Origin: Turbatrix aceti
Lineage: Eukaryota > Nematoda > Chromadorea > Rhabditida > Panagrolaimidae
Reading direction: 5' to 3'
DNA: 64,000 nucleotides
Assembly (NCBI GenBank): GCA_963969345.1
Contig: OZ017770.1
Span: 4,721,246-4,785,245 of the forward strand
The notes beneath the pieces were generated by a model that had not been told where the DNA came from, searched no databases, and saw nothing but the letters and a program-made list of their open reading frames with translations. The first letter of the stretch is position 1, and each line of letters starts with the position of its first letter. Shown here in pieces: positions 50,901 through 62,712 of the stretch. A program made the translations under genes and the position numbers.

Positions 50901-53504
50901 TAACATCCTTCCCCTACAGTTTCTTATACCTACTTTTTAGTTCTTCCACCGAAACCTTTAACGAAAGCTTTCACGTGCCTAGTTCTTTTGATTCGTACCA
51001 CGGACCGTCACCTGAAGCAGAAAAAATAAGTTTTTTTGACCTTTTGTAAATTTTCTAATAAACGCTGTTTTACGACGCTCTCAATGTACCGTGCATCAAG
51101 GCTGAACCCGTTACGGCACCAATTACAACAATAACGCATCCCCTTCCGATTAGCCAAACGCTGGCGCATCATCAGTCTCTTCAAAGCCAGATGTCCACTA
51201 TTTCATCAGCGGGAAGTGCAACCATGCAAGCCTCGTCATCATCCACCGAGTCTATTCCACCTGGATTCCCAACTTTTGGCGGCAGCTTTTCTATTGATGT
51301 GCCAATGTATCAAAACACTGGTAACAGTGCGGGACCCGCTTTGACGGCAGACATTTCTCCGGTTTCAAGTCTGCAGTGTCGCGATCCCCAGCGAGAATAC
51401 CTTCTTCGCGGGATCGCCGAGTTTTGCATCAACGATTTTGAGCTGCCGGAAGTCGTAAATGTACTACAATTTTTGCAAAATTGCTTTTTCGTAAACATCT
51501 TTTTTTTAGAATCAATCTTTTGTAAATCTCTTGGAAAACGTCTATCAATGTGGTCGGCGGTCGCAGCACCTTCAACTGCCAAAGTCCTTTGCACTTCTCA
51601 TGCCAACCGCCTACCACCTTTCAAGCGTAGGCTCAGACTTTGTTATTCAAAAGCAGAGTGTTAAAAATTTATACATGTTTAGTTTATTAAAGACCAATGC
51701 GAAATCATCCGGACCAAGTTGCGTATGTATCTACAAAATTTCCAAGAACATAGCATTATGCTTGTTTGTCAACAGATGAAGTACGGCACTCGTGACCTCA
51801 TATCCGTGTGGGCCAGCTTTATCAATGAATCATGGACTTACGAACGTGTGTGTCTCGCGTACGTTTGAATCCTTAAAAATGTCATAGGATTAAATATGAC
51901 AGATGCAATATATCAGATCCAATATACGTATATATTTTTTTTTATTTCAGAGCAAAGTTTGGCGACGTTTCTTTACTCGCAGAATTCTTATCGGATGTGG
52001 CAAAGGAATATGGCTTTTACGATGCGGAGAAGATATTAATTGTCCTTGATGACAGTTTTCCGATGCAACATCGACCTCAGCTAATGCCGAATATGCAGTA
52101 TGTCAGTAACGTTGTTCACGCCATCAATGAGGTTACACATTTTTTGCAACAAGATAAAAAAGCAAACATTACATTTTAGATTCTTGTTACGTCCATTAAC
52201 GAATGCAAAAATTTGTCGCAAATCCAGAAAATGATTACGACTTTTCAACAAGCTGTCTACTTTGCCGGAAAAGAGGATGAATGCTACGGCGTACGGCATC
52301 ACCTAATCTCGCCTGCTAGATCAACACAAGTCATCGAAGAGGACTCGAAAAAGCTTAAGGATGCTTTGACGCTATACCAGCTACTCAAATTCGTTCGTGA
52401 AAAACATGAATCTCTCAAAAAGACGCTTATCGAAGGCGGAAAGCGAGGTACGGGTTTTCTAATGCGCTAGAGCCCCAAAATGATATCTTCGCATTTTACA
52501 GAGTTGGCATGTGAAATTGACGCTCATGACTTCGTTGTCGCAAATAATCTGGAAATCTTCTTGGAACCCTTTGATGACGTTGGAAGGACTTTTGACTCGG
52601 ATGCTGAGCCACACTTCCATACTGTAGGATATTAATCTTTTATCTCTTTCATACGTATTTTGGCATTTAGATTTTGCCGGAGTGGCATGCGCTTATCCAC
52701 GAGTGTGCTTCCGTCGACGAGGAAGACGACAACGCCGATCAAAGCCATAGGTCGAACCAATTTCCAGTTTCGTTGTTTGACCGTTCACGGCGACGCTCTT
52801 TGAGGCACCAAAAATCAGTGGATGATGAGCCTCTATTGATTGTCGACGATGAGCACGAAAGCACAACAGGTGATAACAAGGCCTCTTGGATGAAGGAGTT
52901 ACGCCAACGCGTCGAGCAGAGGCTTCGGGCCTGGGCAAAAGATAACATCACGGTTGATCACATGATTGCCACGGCCCTGAACCCTAGAATGCGGAAGCTT
53001 CCTATTATCTGTGATGACTCGGAAAGGTAACAGTGCATTTAATCTTTCTTTTTTATGAGCATTGTGTTGCTTACAGGATGGCGACGTACGCTTCTATCAG
53101 ACAATTGGCCAAATTAAAAAAGGTTGTCAACGAATGCAGACCAGAGCAGTCAGAAGGTGACGTAAAATTGAGCAACAACAAAAAACAATAACGCAAATTC
53201 TTTTTCAGATTACGAGCCTCTGAGAAAGCGGCAAAATTTTTTAAGCAAGTTGGAAGACCAAGGAATGGCAGAAGACGAGTTGGACATCTACCTCAATCTT
53301 CAATTTACGCCAATTGACGGAAACCGCGCTGTTTCCGACTTTTGGTCAAAGAATAAAAACCTTCCTAAACTTTCCGAATACGCAAGATTTGTGCTTCCGA
53401 CGGTAGCGGCAGCACCACCTCTAGAACTCATCAATCCGTCAAATCTGACTCTTAGTGATCAGCATATCAGTGATTACCTGCTTTTGAAAACGTCGAAATC
53501 TTGA
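47956..53504 (+). CDS. BED-finger transcription factor derived from a hAT transposase
   Basis: Fifteen exons: 47956-48051, 49447-50098, 50234-50346, 50402-50704, 50756-50895, 50941-51029, 51075-51460, 51510-51722, 51776-51858, 51951-52131, 52180-52447, 52502-52623, 52671-53026, 53077-53156, 53209-53504; 1,125 aa. The N-terminal 370 residues are Ser/Thr/Gln-rich (QQQQQQ) and disordered. A BED zinc finger follows (about 375-432: RSDVWNLFGQV, YVACYACKVLY, MTRHRC). A hAT RNase H-like core follows: IAEFCINDFELPEVV, SVWASFINESWTYERV, DHMIATALNPRMRK. The C-terminal hAT dimerisation motif is SDFWSKNKNLPKLSEYARFV. The expected first catalytic Asp (TTDLWTS in relatives) is TNAKSS. There are no terminal inverted repeats near the CDS and many introns, so it is a domesticated gene (ZBED/DREF type), probably a DNA-binding regulator. 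Confidence 0.83.
50896..50940 (+). other. GC-AG intron in the BED/hAT gene
   Basis: The donor is AG|GCAAGT, the classic GC-donor consensus; the acceptor is CTTTTTAG. Only this choice keeps frame from YRSI to SSTETFNES. Confidence 0.7.
51030..51074 (+). other. 45-nt intron with non-AG end, or alternative 3' end
   Basis: The segment starts GTTTTTTTG and contains in-frame stops, so it must be removed to join EAEKI to ALNVPCIKAE. No AG exists at the needed place; the sequence ends GTTTTACG. Either an unusual acceptor, a base error for AAG/CAG, or a real stop at 51,047-51,049 with the AATAAA at about 51,057 ending a short isoform. Confidence 0.5.
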
Positions 53505-53826
53505 GTGAATGCATTTGGAATATATTTCTGTTTTTTTTTTCTCATTCTGTACATCCAGTCTACCAACGAACAAATCACTAAATTTACGGTGTTTTATTTT
53601 GCGTTAGCTTGTAACCATCCGTCCATCAGTTTTTGAATTCCCGTATCGATCTCTTTACTGTACCACTTGGTGAATTTTCCAATCAGCTCATGTTGAACGA
53701 GGTGTCGAATCTTTCACACACTCCATTATTAATTATTAAATATATAATATATTAAAAAAAAACGTTTATTATAGCAAAATAAATGACAGTAGTTGAACAA
53801 TGTTGGGTCAACAAGTTTTGTGGCAT
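53505..53826. other. convergent 3' region between BED/hAT and cadherin genes
   Basis: Holds both 3'UTRs; contains the orphan minus-strand exon listed next. AATAAA-type motifs occur on both strands. Confidence 0.5.
53595..53711 (-). other. orphan coding-like terminal exon
   Basis: The minus strand reads IRHLVQHELIGKFTKWYSKE, then IDTGIQKLMDGWLQANAK and TAA, with AATAAA overlapping the stop. The amphipathic, Trp/Tyr/Lys composition is strongly protein-like. It is preceded by GTGTGAAAG (weak acceptor). It could be an alternative last exon of the cadherin, the last exon of another transcript, or a gene remnant. No family recognised. Confidence 0.35.
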
Positions 53827-56800
53827 TTAATAATGGATGTTCAAGTATTGAGGAGCTGCGTAAACGGGTTGTCCGTAAGTCGACTGAGCATCTGAAAGTT
53901 CAAATATGTTGAATCCTCAGTAAAATCGTTAAACTCACATTCAACGCGACTGCGATCCATGACTTGGCGATATCTAGTCACGAAACATGTGTAGGAAATC
54001 AGAGCAAAGAGAATCAAAAACGCTGTCACAATTCCTAAAATTCCCAAAACAAGGCCTTTGGACAGACGAGTAGAACGATTGACACTTGAAGTCAAGTTGC
54101 AAGGGTCTACTTTGATAACTTTGTATGAAGTAAACAAAGCTGCGATTCGTTCGTGGTCGGGAGACAAGATGGCGCTGGCTTCTTCCTGAGGTACAATTTG
54201 GCCGTCACGAGAAAGATGGAAGCAGGAGTAGCTTCGAATCATGCGCATGTCCTGCGACAAAGCAGCAGGGCAAGAAGTAATGACCGTAATGTTACCGTTC
54301 TGCGCGTTTACAATATCCGTGAGCTTGCTGGTGAAAGATTCCAACAGTTGAGCTGTTTCGTCCGCAGTGTTGTTGAAAACAAACCGAAGTCTGTTTTCGC
54401 TGTTGACCCGATGGAAATGAGTGACGAGTTCGTTCGCTCGTTTTCCGTTTTTGCGCTGAATTTCGACAACGTCCACAGAATAAGCTCCTTCTGGAGCACT
54501 GACAATTTCGGGGTCCATTCGGATGTCGCCTGTGTCAGGATCGACGAAAACCTCAACCGTTGATTTTTCTGGTTCGTCGGAATCAAAGCTAAAAAAATTA
54601 AAGTTATTCATTGCAGCAAAACTGTCAATCGTACGGTTTGAACTGAACGTCTTGGAGTTTGTAAAGATATTGTGAAGTCGCCTTTTGCTCGTTGTTAACG
54701 CTGAACGAAATTTTATTGCTGTTCAGGGCAGAATCTGCAAATTACAAAATGATTATGTTTTTCAGAGAAAATCCCTGTAGTCTTACCGATGCTGATAATA
54801 CGCTGTTTTGCATTATTTTGCATGGCTTCGGTAGGCATGATATTCGAGAGCGGGTGCACAATAAAGTCTGTCATACTTGAGTTAGATGCATCGTACTTGA
54901 CATTTTGAAGAACATCAAAAGTAAGATTAGCATTTGAGCTAAAAATGAACTCTGCATTCAGTTGTTTCATCTCATTCAAGAGAAATTACCTTGCAAGTGC
55001 ACATGAGTGTTTCACGTTCAGAGACGAATCCTGGGACCTGTCAAGCAGCGCTCTCACCTCTCCGCTCTTTTGATCGATTTCAACATTGTTGTTGCCTAAA
55101 AAACAATTGGAATAAATCATTGCTGAGGATGAACAGCTTTGTGTACATTGTGGTAACAGATAGTAGTAAGTACTGTCTTCGTTGAATGAGTCAAGATCCG
55201 CGGCTTGCAAACTACCCACTATCACGCGGTTACTGCCGCTTTTAACTTCGGTGTCGTCGTATACAAATGTGAGGACACCATGATCCTAAAAAATTATATT
55301 TTTTACATTGAGAACAAACAAGAAGCGCTTACATGTGTTTTTTGTAAAAAGTAGGGTTCGTTGTCATTCGAGTCAAGCACTCGAATCCGCAGCCAGCGTG
55401 ATGTGCTCTGGTTTTGTGCATTGTAAGCCGTCAGTTTTACCTACAAATAAAAAGTATTTGATTTAGCAAAATTTTTAGTGCGGTTTTCCTTTAAAAAAAA
55501 ACATGAAATGCATTTGGAACGTTTTATTACACTTCAATGAGTCACAAGACATGCATACAGTAAGTAAAAATGATACAGTATGAAATTACGCTGCAGCTTC
55601 GATTTCAGGCTGCACAGGGGCACTTTCAACGGTTGGCACAACATTGTTTTCGGTGTTTTCAGTGTTTTTGGCGGGAATGAAAGAATCTGTGATCACGTCG
55701 TCCAAGCGAAGTGTTGCAAGGTTTATCGCAACTATGGAACGCTTGGCAAGATCCTCTTCCTTACCCTGGTAGAGGAACTGTGATGGATTCGGACGAGGAA
55801 CCATGTGGGTCAGCTCATAGATGTTTTCAAACGTCCAGTAATTGCTATGCGATTTCACGGTTCTTTTGTCTTGCAATTCCATGAGCTCAGGATAAAAACG
55901 CCGGTAAATACCTAAACATGTTTTTTTACTGACAGTGCGAAAAAAAAGTAATTTGTCACCAACCTTGGAATGCATTTACACTTCCATCACGTGAACAGTT
56001 CTCCTCTGTCTTTGACTCGATGAATGATGAAGGCAAATGATCCTTGCACGCAGAATAGAGGTTGAGAACCCGCTTGTTGTTGTTTCGCAGCTCGCGGTGC
56101 AGACTGTCCTTGAGTCTGTTGATAGGGATCTTGTCACACCAAAAAAAACAAAATAAATGCAAATAACTTACTGAATTTCCAGCGAACGAGTTCGATCTTT
56201 CTCAGGAACGGACCAGTGCACCTCGACGGCGATGCCCAGCAATGTTGACTTTTCTCCGAGCCAAATTGAAAATTCCTTCATCACATCCGGGAGCATGGTC
56301 GTCAGACCCCCTGTTGCGGCCTCGAAAACAGCAGTGATATATTTGGTTTCACGGACGTGTTTTTTGAGATATCGAATGGCGTCATCAGCACTTTGAGATC
56401 GCATTCTGGGACGAATATAAGCTTCTGAACGAGCACGCAGTTTGTCGGCCTCAACTGGAGAATTCATTTTTAAATAATCGGTGTTGGTAATATCAACAAT
56501 GTGCTGTCCATCGTCGTTGAGAACTGTGAGTGACTTGGGAGATGCCAGTTTTGATCGCACGCCATTTCCGAGGGGTGAACTGAGACGACTACCGTCGGTC
56601 GTGAGACCGGTAGACAGACCACTAATGCGTCCGCTTTCGTACCCGCTCTCTTGCGTGGGAGAGCCATAGGCAGCGCGGTCCTTCGGACTAAAAGTGATCG
56701 GACTGGCATCGGCTTGCACAGGAAAATGGGTTGAGAAATGGTTTTCCAGTCGCTCCAGGGGAATTTGGTATCCACGATAGTCAGGTCGGCGATGCCAAAT

Positions 56801-59800
56801 GTTTTCGGGTTCTTCTGCCATGGCTAACTGAGATTCAGAACGCCTGTTCAGATAAACTGGAGATATGTTTCTGCTCGCCGCAAGTGCAGAGAGGACGAGT
56901 TGAGGTGATGTAATTTCCGGCGAATAAACGTGCTTTCTTTTGGACGGATTGCGACGAAACGGACGAGGTGACAGCTGCTCGATGGGGAATTCGCTTCCAC
57001 GGCTCCACACGATGTAGGGATCAACGTCGACCGTTACCGGAGATAAAAAGTGCTAAAAGTATGAGTCACTTAACAAAAAAAATCACACCAGAAAACACGC
57101 TGCAGCCAGCAACAATTTGTTCGGTGATTGTTACTGCGTAATCCGTGTTTATCCGAATACACTTGCCGAACTGTCAGCACTCGTCTTCAAGGACCTTGGT
57201 GAGGTTGTCGAAGCAGACCGCCCATTTTCCTTGTCTTTACTGGTGAATCGTTGTCGGATGCGTTGAAAGATACTATCATGAGACATGGTGATAATCTTCT
57301 ACTATATGTCGGATAAAATAAACACAGGATGAAGGATCTATAAAAAGTTTGCACAAATAACAAGGACACGCAGTGAGTTACCGACGCGCAACTCGTTGAG
57401 GTGGATGAAGTGAAAATCAAAAAAACATTTCCTTAAAAGTGTCTGGCTATTGAACCTAAGTTTGTACTGCTTTACTTCCTCCCCTTTTCCTCTCAAAAGA
57501 CCGATTGCGTTCAATGGTTTTCAAGAGCAAATACGGATAAATGTATTTTTATAGAGACCTTAGGGGTACAAAAAAACGCAGACCGCACCATGTTTCAGAT
57601 TTTTTCCAAAAATATAACTGTGAAAGAATTTAACTCGTTGCGTGCAAAAAAAACAGGTCGCAAAGCTGCCAACACGTATTATTGTACAAAAATCACTAAA
57701 AAATTTCTAACAGTTTTTTGACACGCAATTTGAATTACTCAAAGGCGGAAGTCAATTTTCGCATTAAAAACATAAAGGTGATTGAAAATTGAAAATGCTA
57801 GGCAAAAAATTTTCAAATCTTACGCGAAGTCAATTCTTGCTACAAAATCACCTCTCCTCTTTAACAAATATGAATGAAGGATGATTTGTCACGGAAGACT
57901 GAATACAATGAACAATAAAAAAACAAGGGTAAACAAAAAGTCAACATCGAACATAACATAATCTGTAACAGATCTAGGAAGGTAACATCTGATTGTAAAA
58001 CAAAAAAAGTGCAACGCGACGATTTATGAGCAAACAACTTGTTTGTATCTGGCTAAAAAAAGTGTCCGCGCGAAATCGCGTATAGATACATGCAAAAATG
58101 GAGTATTCCCGTTTTGACCGGATATTACGCAATTTCTGCGTTGTTGCAATAATAATTGCAGTTGAAAAATCAAAAAAATGAAGGCATAAAACAATACCAA
58201 CCGTAATGAAGTTCTGGGCTTCGTAATCCAATTTGTTGACAGTAAATACGTCACCGGTAGAGGCGTTGATTGCGAGCCAGCCATCATCTGCGCTACTCAG
58301 AGGCTACAAACGACGCTTCGTAATCGGGATAACAACAATTGAGATACTAAGTAAACTCACCGAGAGCGTATAATGAATTAATTGTTTCCGCGAGTCAGCA
58401 TTGAGTCCAGTGTTCTCTGCTTGAGCTCTTAATAGGTTTGTAAGGCTTGAGGTATTCTAAAACGTTCAATGACAGTTTCCGGTTACCTCGAAAAAAATTA
58501 ATTAAACCTCTGTTATTGAATAAATAAAATCCGCTGGCGGGTAGATAAAAGCAAGGTTATTTTCGGGGTCCTGGGAAACCGTTGCTGCATCAACAACGTT
58601 GGCTGTCATGTTTACAGAAACAGGCAAAGCATCAAGATTTGTGCTTGATACTTTTACAACAAAGTTGTAAACTCCTTTGTCCTCTAGTTGATCGAAGATT
58701 TCGTTGATGTAAATTTCACCGTTATTGTTGATCGACAAAACTAAAGCAATTGCTCGTAGACCAAAAAAATTGCTTAAACAACTTACACTTAGGATTTTCT
58801 TGCTCAATTTCGTACGTCATTGCATTCTTATTTTTGTATTTGCCATTTGCAGTGACGAATCCGACAATGGTGTTCGTTGGCCATGTTTTGACTATTTTCA
58901 ACGTCGGTGAGTAATTTTGAATTTGAATTCCATCATGTTTTTTATCCCTACCGGAAATAAATATCTGCAAAAAAAACGTGTTGCATCAAGCAGAAGCACA
59001 AAAAACAAGTCACGCATTACCGGAAGCTGGTTACTGTTGTCAGCAGTGTCTCTGGCAACAAGCAACAAATGTTGCAGCTCTGGATTTATTTCTGCATTCT
59101 CAGAAAGAATAATCGACCACGAATCATTTGTCTGTAAAATCATACATACAGTGTTCACTAGTTCTCATTTTAAAGGACTTACATTTGCCAATGCGAAATT
59201 TCCAGCACTGGGACCCTGCAGTTCAGTAACAATGGAATCTGGTCCAAATCCATCGACGTCTTTAACAGTAAACTCCAAAATTGCATCACCGGGAATTGCA
59301 TTTTTAGAAATCTGAATTACTTGCGACAACTCAAAAGGATTGCCTTTAGAATCCAGAATAACAGGCGCATTGTCGTTCACGTTTTCGATAGAAACGTGCA
59401 AGTTGGCGGTCGTGTCGCCTCCAGGGTGATGCGCGATAACTTGCACTTCAAGAGGCTCGTTGAGAACTCCCAGTGTCTCGTGATCAATGTGCTGATTGGT
59501 GGCAAGGGATCCTTCATGATAGACGAAAAGATTTGCATCCCTGCCTGCCAAAGTGACGTTATCATTGACCTTTCCGGTCATAGGATCTACGGCCGGTAAA
59601 TGCAAGAAGGCGTATCCTAGAGGAGCTTCTTCTGGTAGTTTAACGTCAATGACGTTTTCTTCCGAAACAAATGGTGCAATGAATTTTGGCTTTGATTTTG
59701 CAAGACGCTTTTTGGCTTCTGCCTTGGAATCTCCAATTATGCGCAGTGTTGTTAGAGCTAAAAATTATGATTTTAAGATATAACAGTTTGTACACGCAAC

Positions 59801-62306
59801 AGACCTCTGTCATTTTCATTTTGACTGGAAACAAGTTCAAATTGAATTCCTCGGAGTTGTCGCAGGACTAATTCATCAATGGTGACTTTGCCAAAGTCTA
59901 TATCAACTGCAGAGCTTGGCAACTTGAGGGATTGAAGATCCTCGCTCCAGGCGTAAATGCTGTCTTTTGCAATGACAAAGGACGCCGCATTGTCGGCGAT
60001 CAACGGCGAAAACTGAACCTTTTTCGGAATGTGCTCTAAAAAATTTGATTTTGTAAACAAACGAAACAAACTGATAACAAACTTTGTTCAACGTCGATTG
60101 TGAACAACCTGTTGGAGAACACGGATTTTGACTTCTGAATGCCTTCAACATTAATGATGACTTCGCATCGGTCGATAATTTTTGAAGTCTGTCGATTGAC
60201 CATTGCGACGATTGCGTGGTAGGACCCAGGAGTCAGTTCATTGGAAGGAACTTCGGCAACACGGATTTTTCCAGTGAAGTCTTCTACGGTCAGCCAACCA
60301 GCGTTGTCTTCAAGCATCAGAAACTGATTATTTTCCACATTCTTGTCTGAGAATTGGAGTTGAACAATCTGGTAGCCAGGCACAAGATCATCAATTTTTT
60401 TGGTGGTTTCGTACTTGGCTTTAACAAATTTGGTATGACCCGGAGTGCTATCGACTTCGACTTTAATAGAGTACGTTGATTCTTGAAGTTCCAGATTAGA
60501 TGTGTCGTGAACAGTAACATCTAAGATATAGCCTCCAATTTCAGGCGAATTCGACAGTATAAATTTGAAAATAGATGGAGTTGCTTTTTCAGGTTGAAGA
60601 AAAGCAGCCGCCGAACCCGCAAAGGTGATTTCATTGTGGTTCACCTTTTCAGAATCCGTATCTTTGATGTGTAACTTGAAAGCTTCAGCCAATCGCCCGT
60701 CTGTGATCTTAATACTTTTGTCCGGGATGGATAATGTTGGGGCATTGTCGTTGGCATCATCAACCACAATTTCGACAGTCACAGGCGTCGATGATACGCC
60801 TTCTGTGGTGGTAGCAATGACAACAAGATAGTAGGCCTTTTGACTTTCAAAATCAAGGCATGGATCTTCAGAAGGACACAGGAGATTGACATTGCCATTG
60901 TCAAACAAAAATCTGAAAAAAAGTTTCAGTACGTTAACTGCCAAAAAATAAATAGAAACTCACAGTCCACTTCCAGCGCCAATAACTGAGTAAATCAACG
61001 ATGAATTTTGATCGCTGAGCCCAAAACTGCCAATATTGGTACCAGTCGCGCTGTTTTCCGGAACATGGAAAACGTATTTTTGCTGTGGGAAAATAGGACC
61101 CTGAGAACGAGGTTCCATGGTTATTTCAACATTTGCCTCAGCTTCGGTATCCGATGCAATTTCCGCGTATTCTGCTTTGATTGTCACAGCGGCACTTGTC
61201 ATGTTGTCAAGAAGATCGGCATTTTTGACAACAAGATGGGTAGGCATGTTGGCGAGAATGTAGTGTGGGATGACGTCGAAAATGTCGCTTGGCTCAACGC
61301 TTACTTTTACAAGCTCGCTTTGTGCCTGAAAATCTCATTTTGATTGTCAACCTATTTTTTGTACAAAAAATGATACCTGAGGGTCCAACTCAATTCGAAT
61401 TTCATAGCCAATAATCGCGTCTCCATTGTCAGTCGATTGAGGCAATGTCACCGCATTTGTAGGCTTTTGTTCCGCGTCTAGGAACAGAATTTTGATAGAA
61501 GACATCGGAACTCCAGCAGAACTAGGAGTCTCCTGTGTTCTGGCAGCAGCAAGGACTTCATTCTGCAGATCGTGGACCAATTGTTCAACGGCAATATCCG
61601 ACGGTGTCGTTGAAATCAGAGCTTCTTGTTGCAGTTCGTTGACCAATTCTTGGATAGAGACCACTTCTTCCGATGTGTTTGTAGAATTTGCAGATCCTGC
61701 ATCTTCGTCGTATTCACCTTCTCCGGAACCTTCGACGGTCAAATTTTCATTTTCTTTCTCCATTTTGCTTTGTACTGGAATAACTTCTGCCACAACGCTG
61801 GATTGTGTAATGTTTTCACCTTTGATTGCCTAAAAACAGCTGTTGTTTTTTTGTTGTATTCAAAAAATACAAACCAAAACAAAAAATGAGTATTTGTCAT
61901 CTTCAAGAGTCGAGTCTTCTACTACGATGTTTTCTTTGAGCAACAATGGAACTGTAGATACTTGACCTTGTTGTACCTAAACGAAAGTCGTCTTTTAATA
62001 AAAACAACTTGAAAAACCCACCGTCTTTGTGGAAACCTTTCCGATTTCGAACCAATCGTTGCTATCACCTTCGATCATGAAGTCGACATCATCTTTGTTT
62101 TCGCCAAAAAATAAAAACACTGCAATCTCCGATGTTTGCTGAAAATATCATTTCACAAATTTTCTGTCAAAGTAATTCCAAACCTTATTTTTTCCACCGG
62201 GAATCATGATTTCGTATTCATCCTGTTCAAAACGAGGAGTATCGAAATCCCAAGCCGCAATAACATTTTGTATCAGGCAAAACGCTAAAAACGTTAGAAT
62301 ACTCAT
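53827..62306 (-). CDS. divergent cadherin, single-pass membrane protein (20 exons)
   Basis: Exons (reverse order): 62184-62306, 62022-62138, 61875-61976, 61377-61829, 60964-61325, 60083-60912, 59805-60035, 59183-59757, 59021-59131, 58787-58964, 58508-58740, 58361-58456, 58202-58303, 55333-55440, 55147-55285, 54990-55095, 54787-54938, 54635-54734, 53939-54588, 53827-53891; 1,610 aa. Signal peptide MSILTFLAFCLIQNVIAA. Calcium-binding linker motifs of cadherin repeats are visible: DDANDNAPTLSI, NVNDNAPVI, LDSNDNEPYF, plus LDFESQKAYYLVVIA and LDYEAQNFITV. Other repeats are degenerate. One TM helix (LGILGIVTAFLILFALISY, about residue 1,565) is followed by a tail of only about 35 residues, without an obvious beta-catenin site. 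It acts in cell adhesion by homology. The 13th intron (2.76 kb) contains another gene. Confidence 0.87.
55586..57286 (-). CDS. nested gene: conserved-looking protein of unknown function
   Basis: Exons (reverse order): 57161-57286, 56172-57052, 55964-56115, 55586-55911; 494 aa. The gene lies entirely in one cadherin intron (55441-58201), on the same strand, with its own start (MSHDSIFQRIRQRF) and stop. The first 250 residues are basic and Ser/Pro-rich, probably disordered. Residues about 255-430 look folded: DAIRYLKKHVRETKYITAVF, SIWLGEKSTLLGIAVEVHWS, HRELRNNNKRVLNLYSACKD, then IYRRFYPELMELQDKRTV and NYWTFENIYELTHMVPRP. There is no signal peptide or TM helix. I do not recognise the family. Its codon use and intron sizes match the neighbours. 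Confidence 0.75.
57287..58201 (-). other. remaining cadherin intron DNA upstream of the nested gene
   Basis: AT-rich; it must contain the promoter of the nested gene if that is independently transcribed. No coding signal. Confidence 0.5.
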
Positions 62307-62712
62307 TTATTAAAAAAATTTAAAATATACCCAGTAAAATTTTTTTTGACGTCTTCATTTGATTACGTGAACAGACGAAATGAAGGCGATCACAAAAATT
62401 TACCCCAAGCTCTTTGGCTGACAGTGACCTAATTTTTTTGCTCACGCTGTGACCTTACTTCTCACAACTACCTTGTGGCTGCGTAACGAATATGCAAAAA
62501 AATAGACCTGTGGGTTAATTGTTCAGAAAACAACTTTTATTCTTTCTACGTTTCCCGCGATCTGTCTTAGTTTTTACCGAAATTATTGCATATTGTTTTG
62601 GGTCCGTTCGTTGATCTGAAACGTAAGACAGTATCCCAAAAATGCAATGAAGCTTGTATCATAAATCAATTTATTTCAACAAATCTCAGTTCGAAAAACA
62701 ACGAAAAAAAAT
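62307..62712. other. intergenic DNA between cadherin and PINCH genes
   Basis: 406 nt holding the cadherin promoter and the 3'UTR of PINCH. AT-rich with no distinct motif. Confidence 0.5.
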
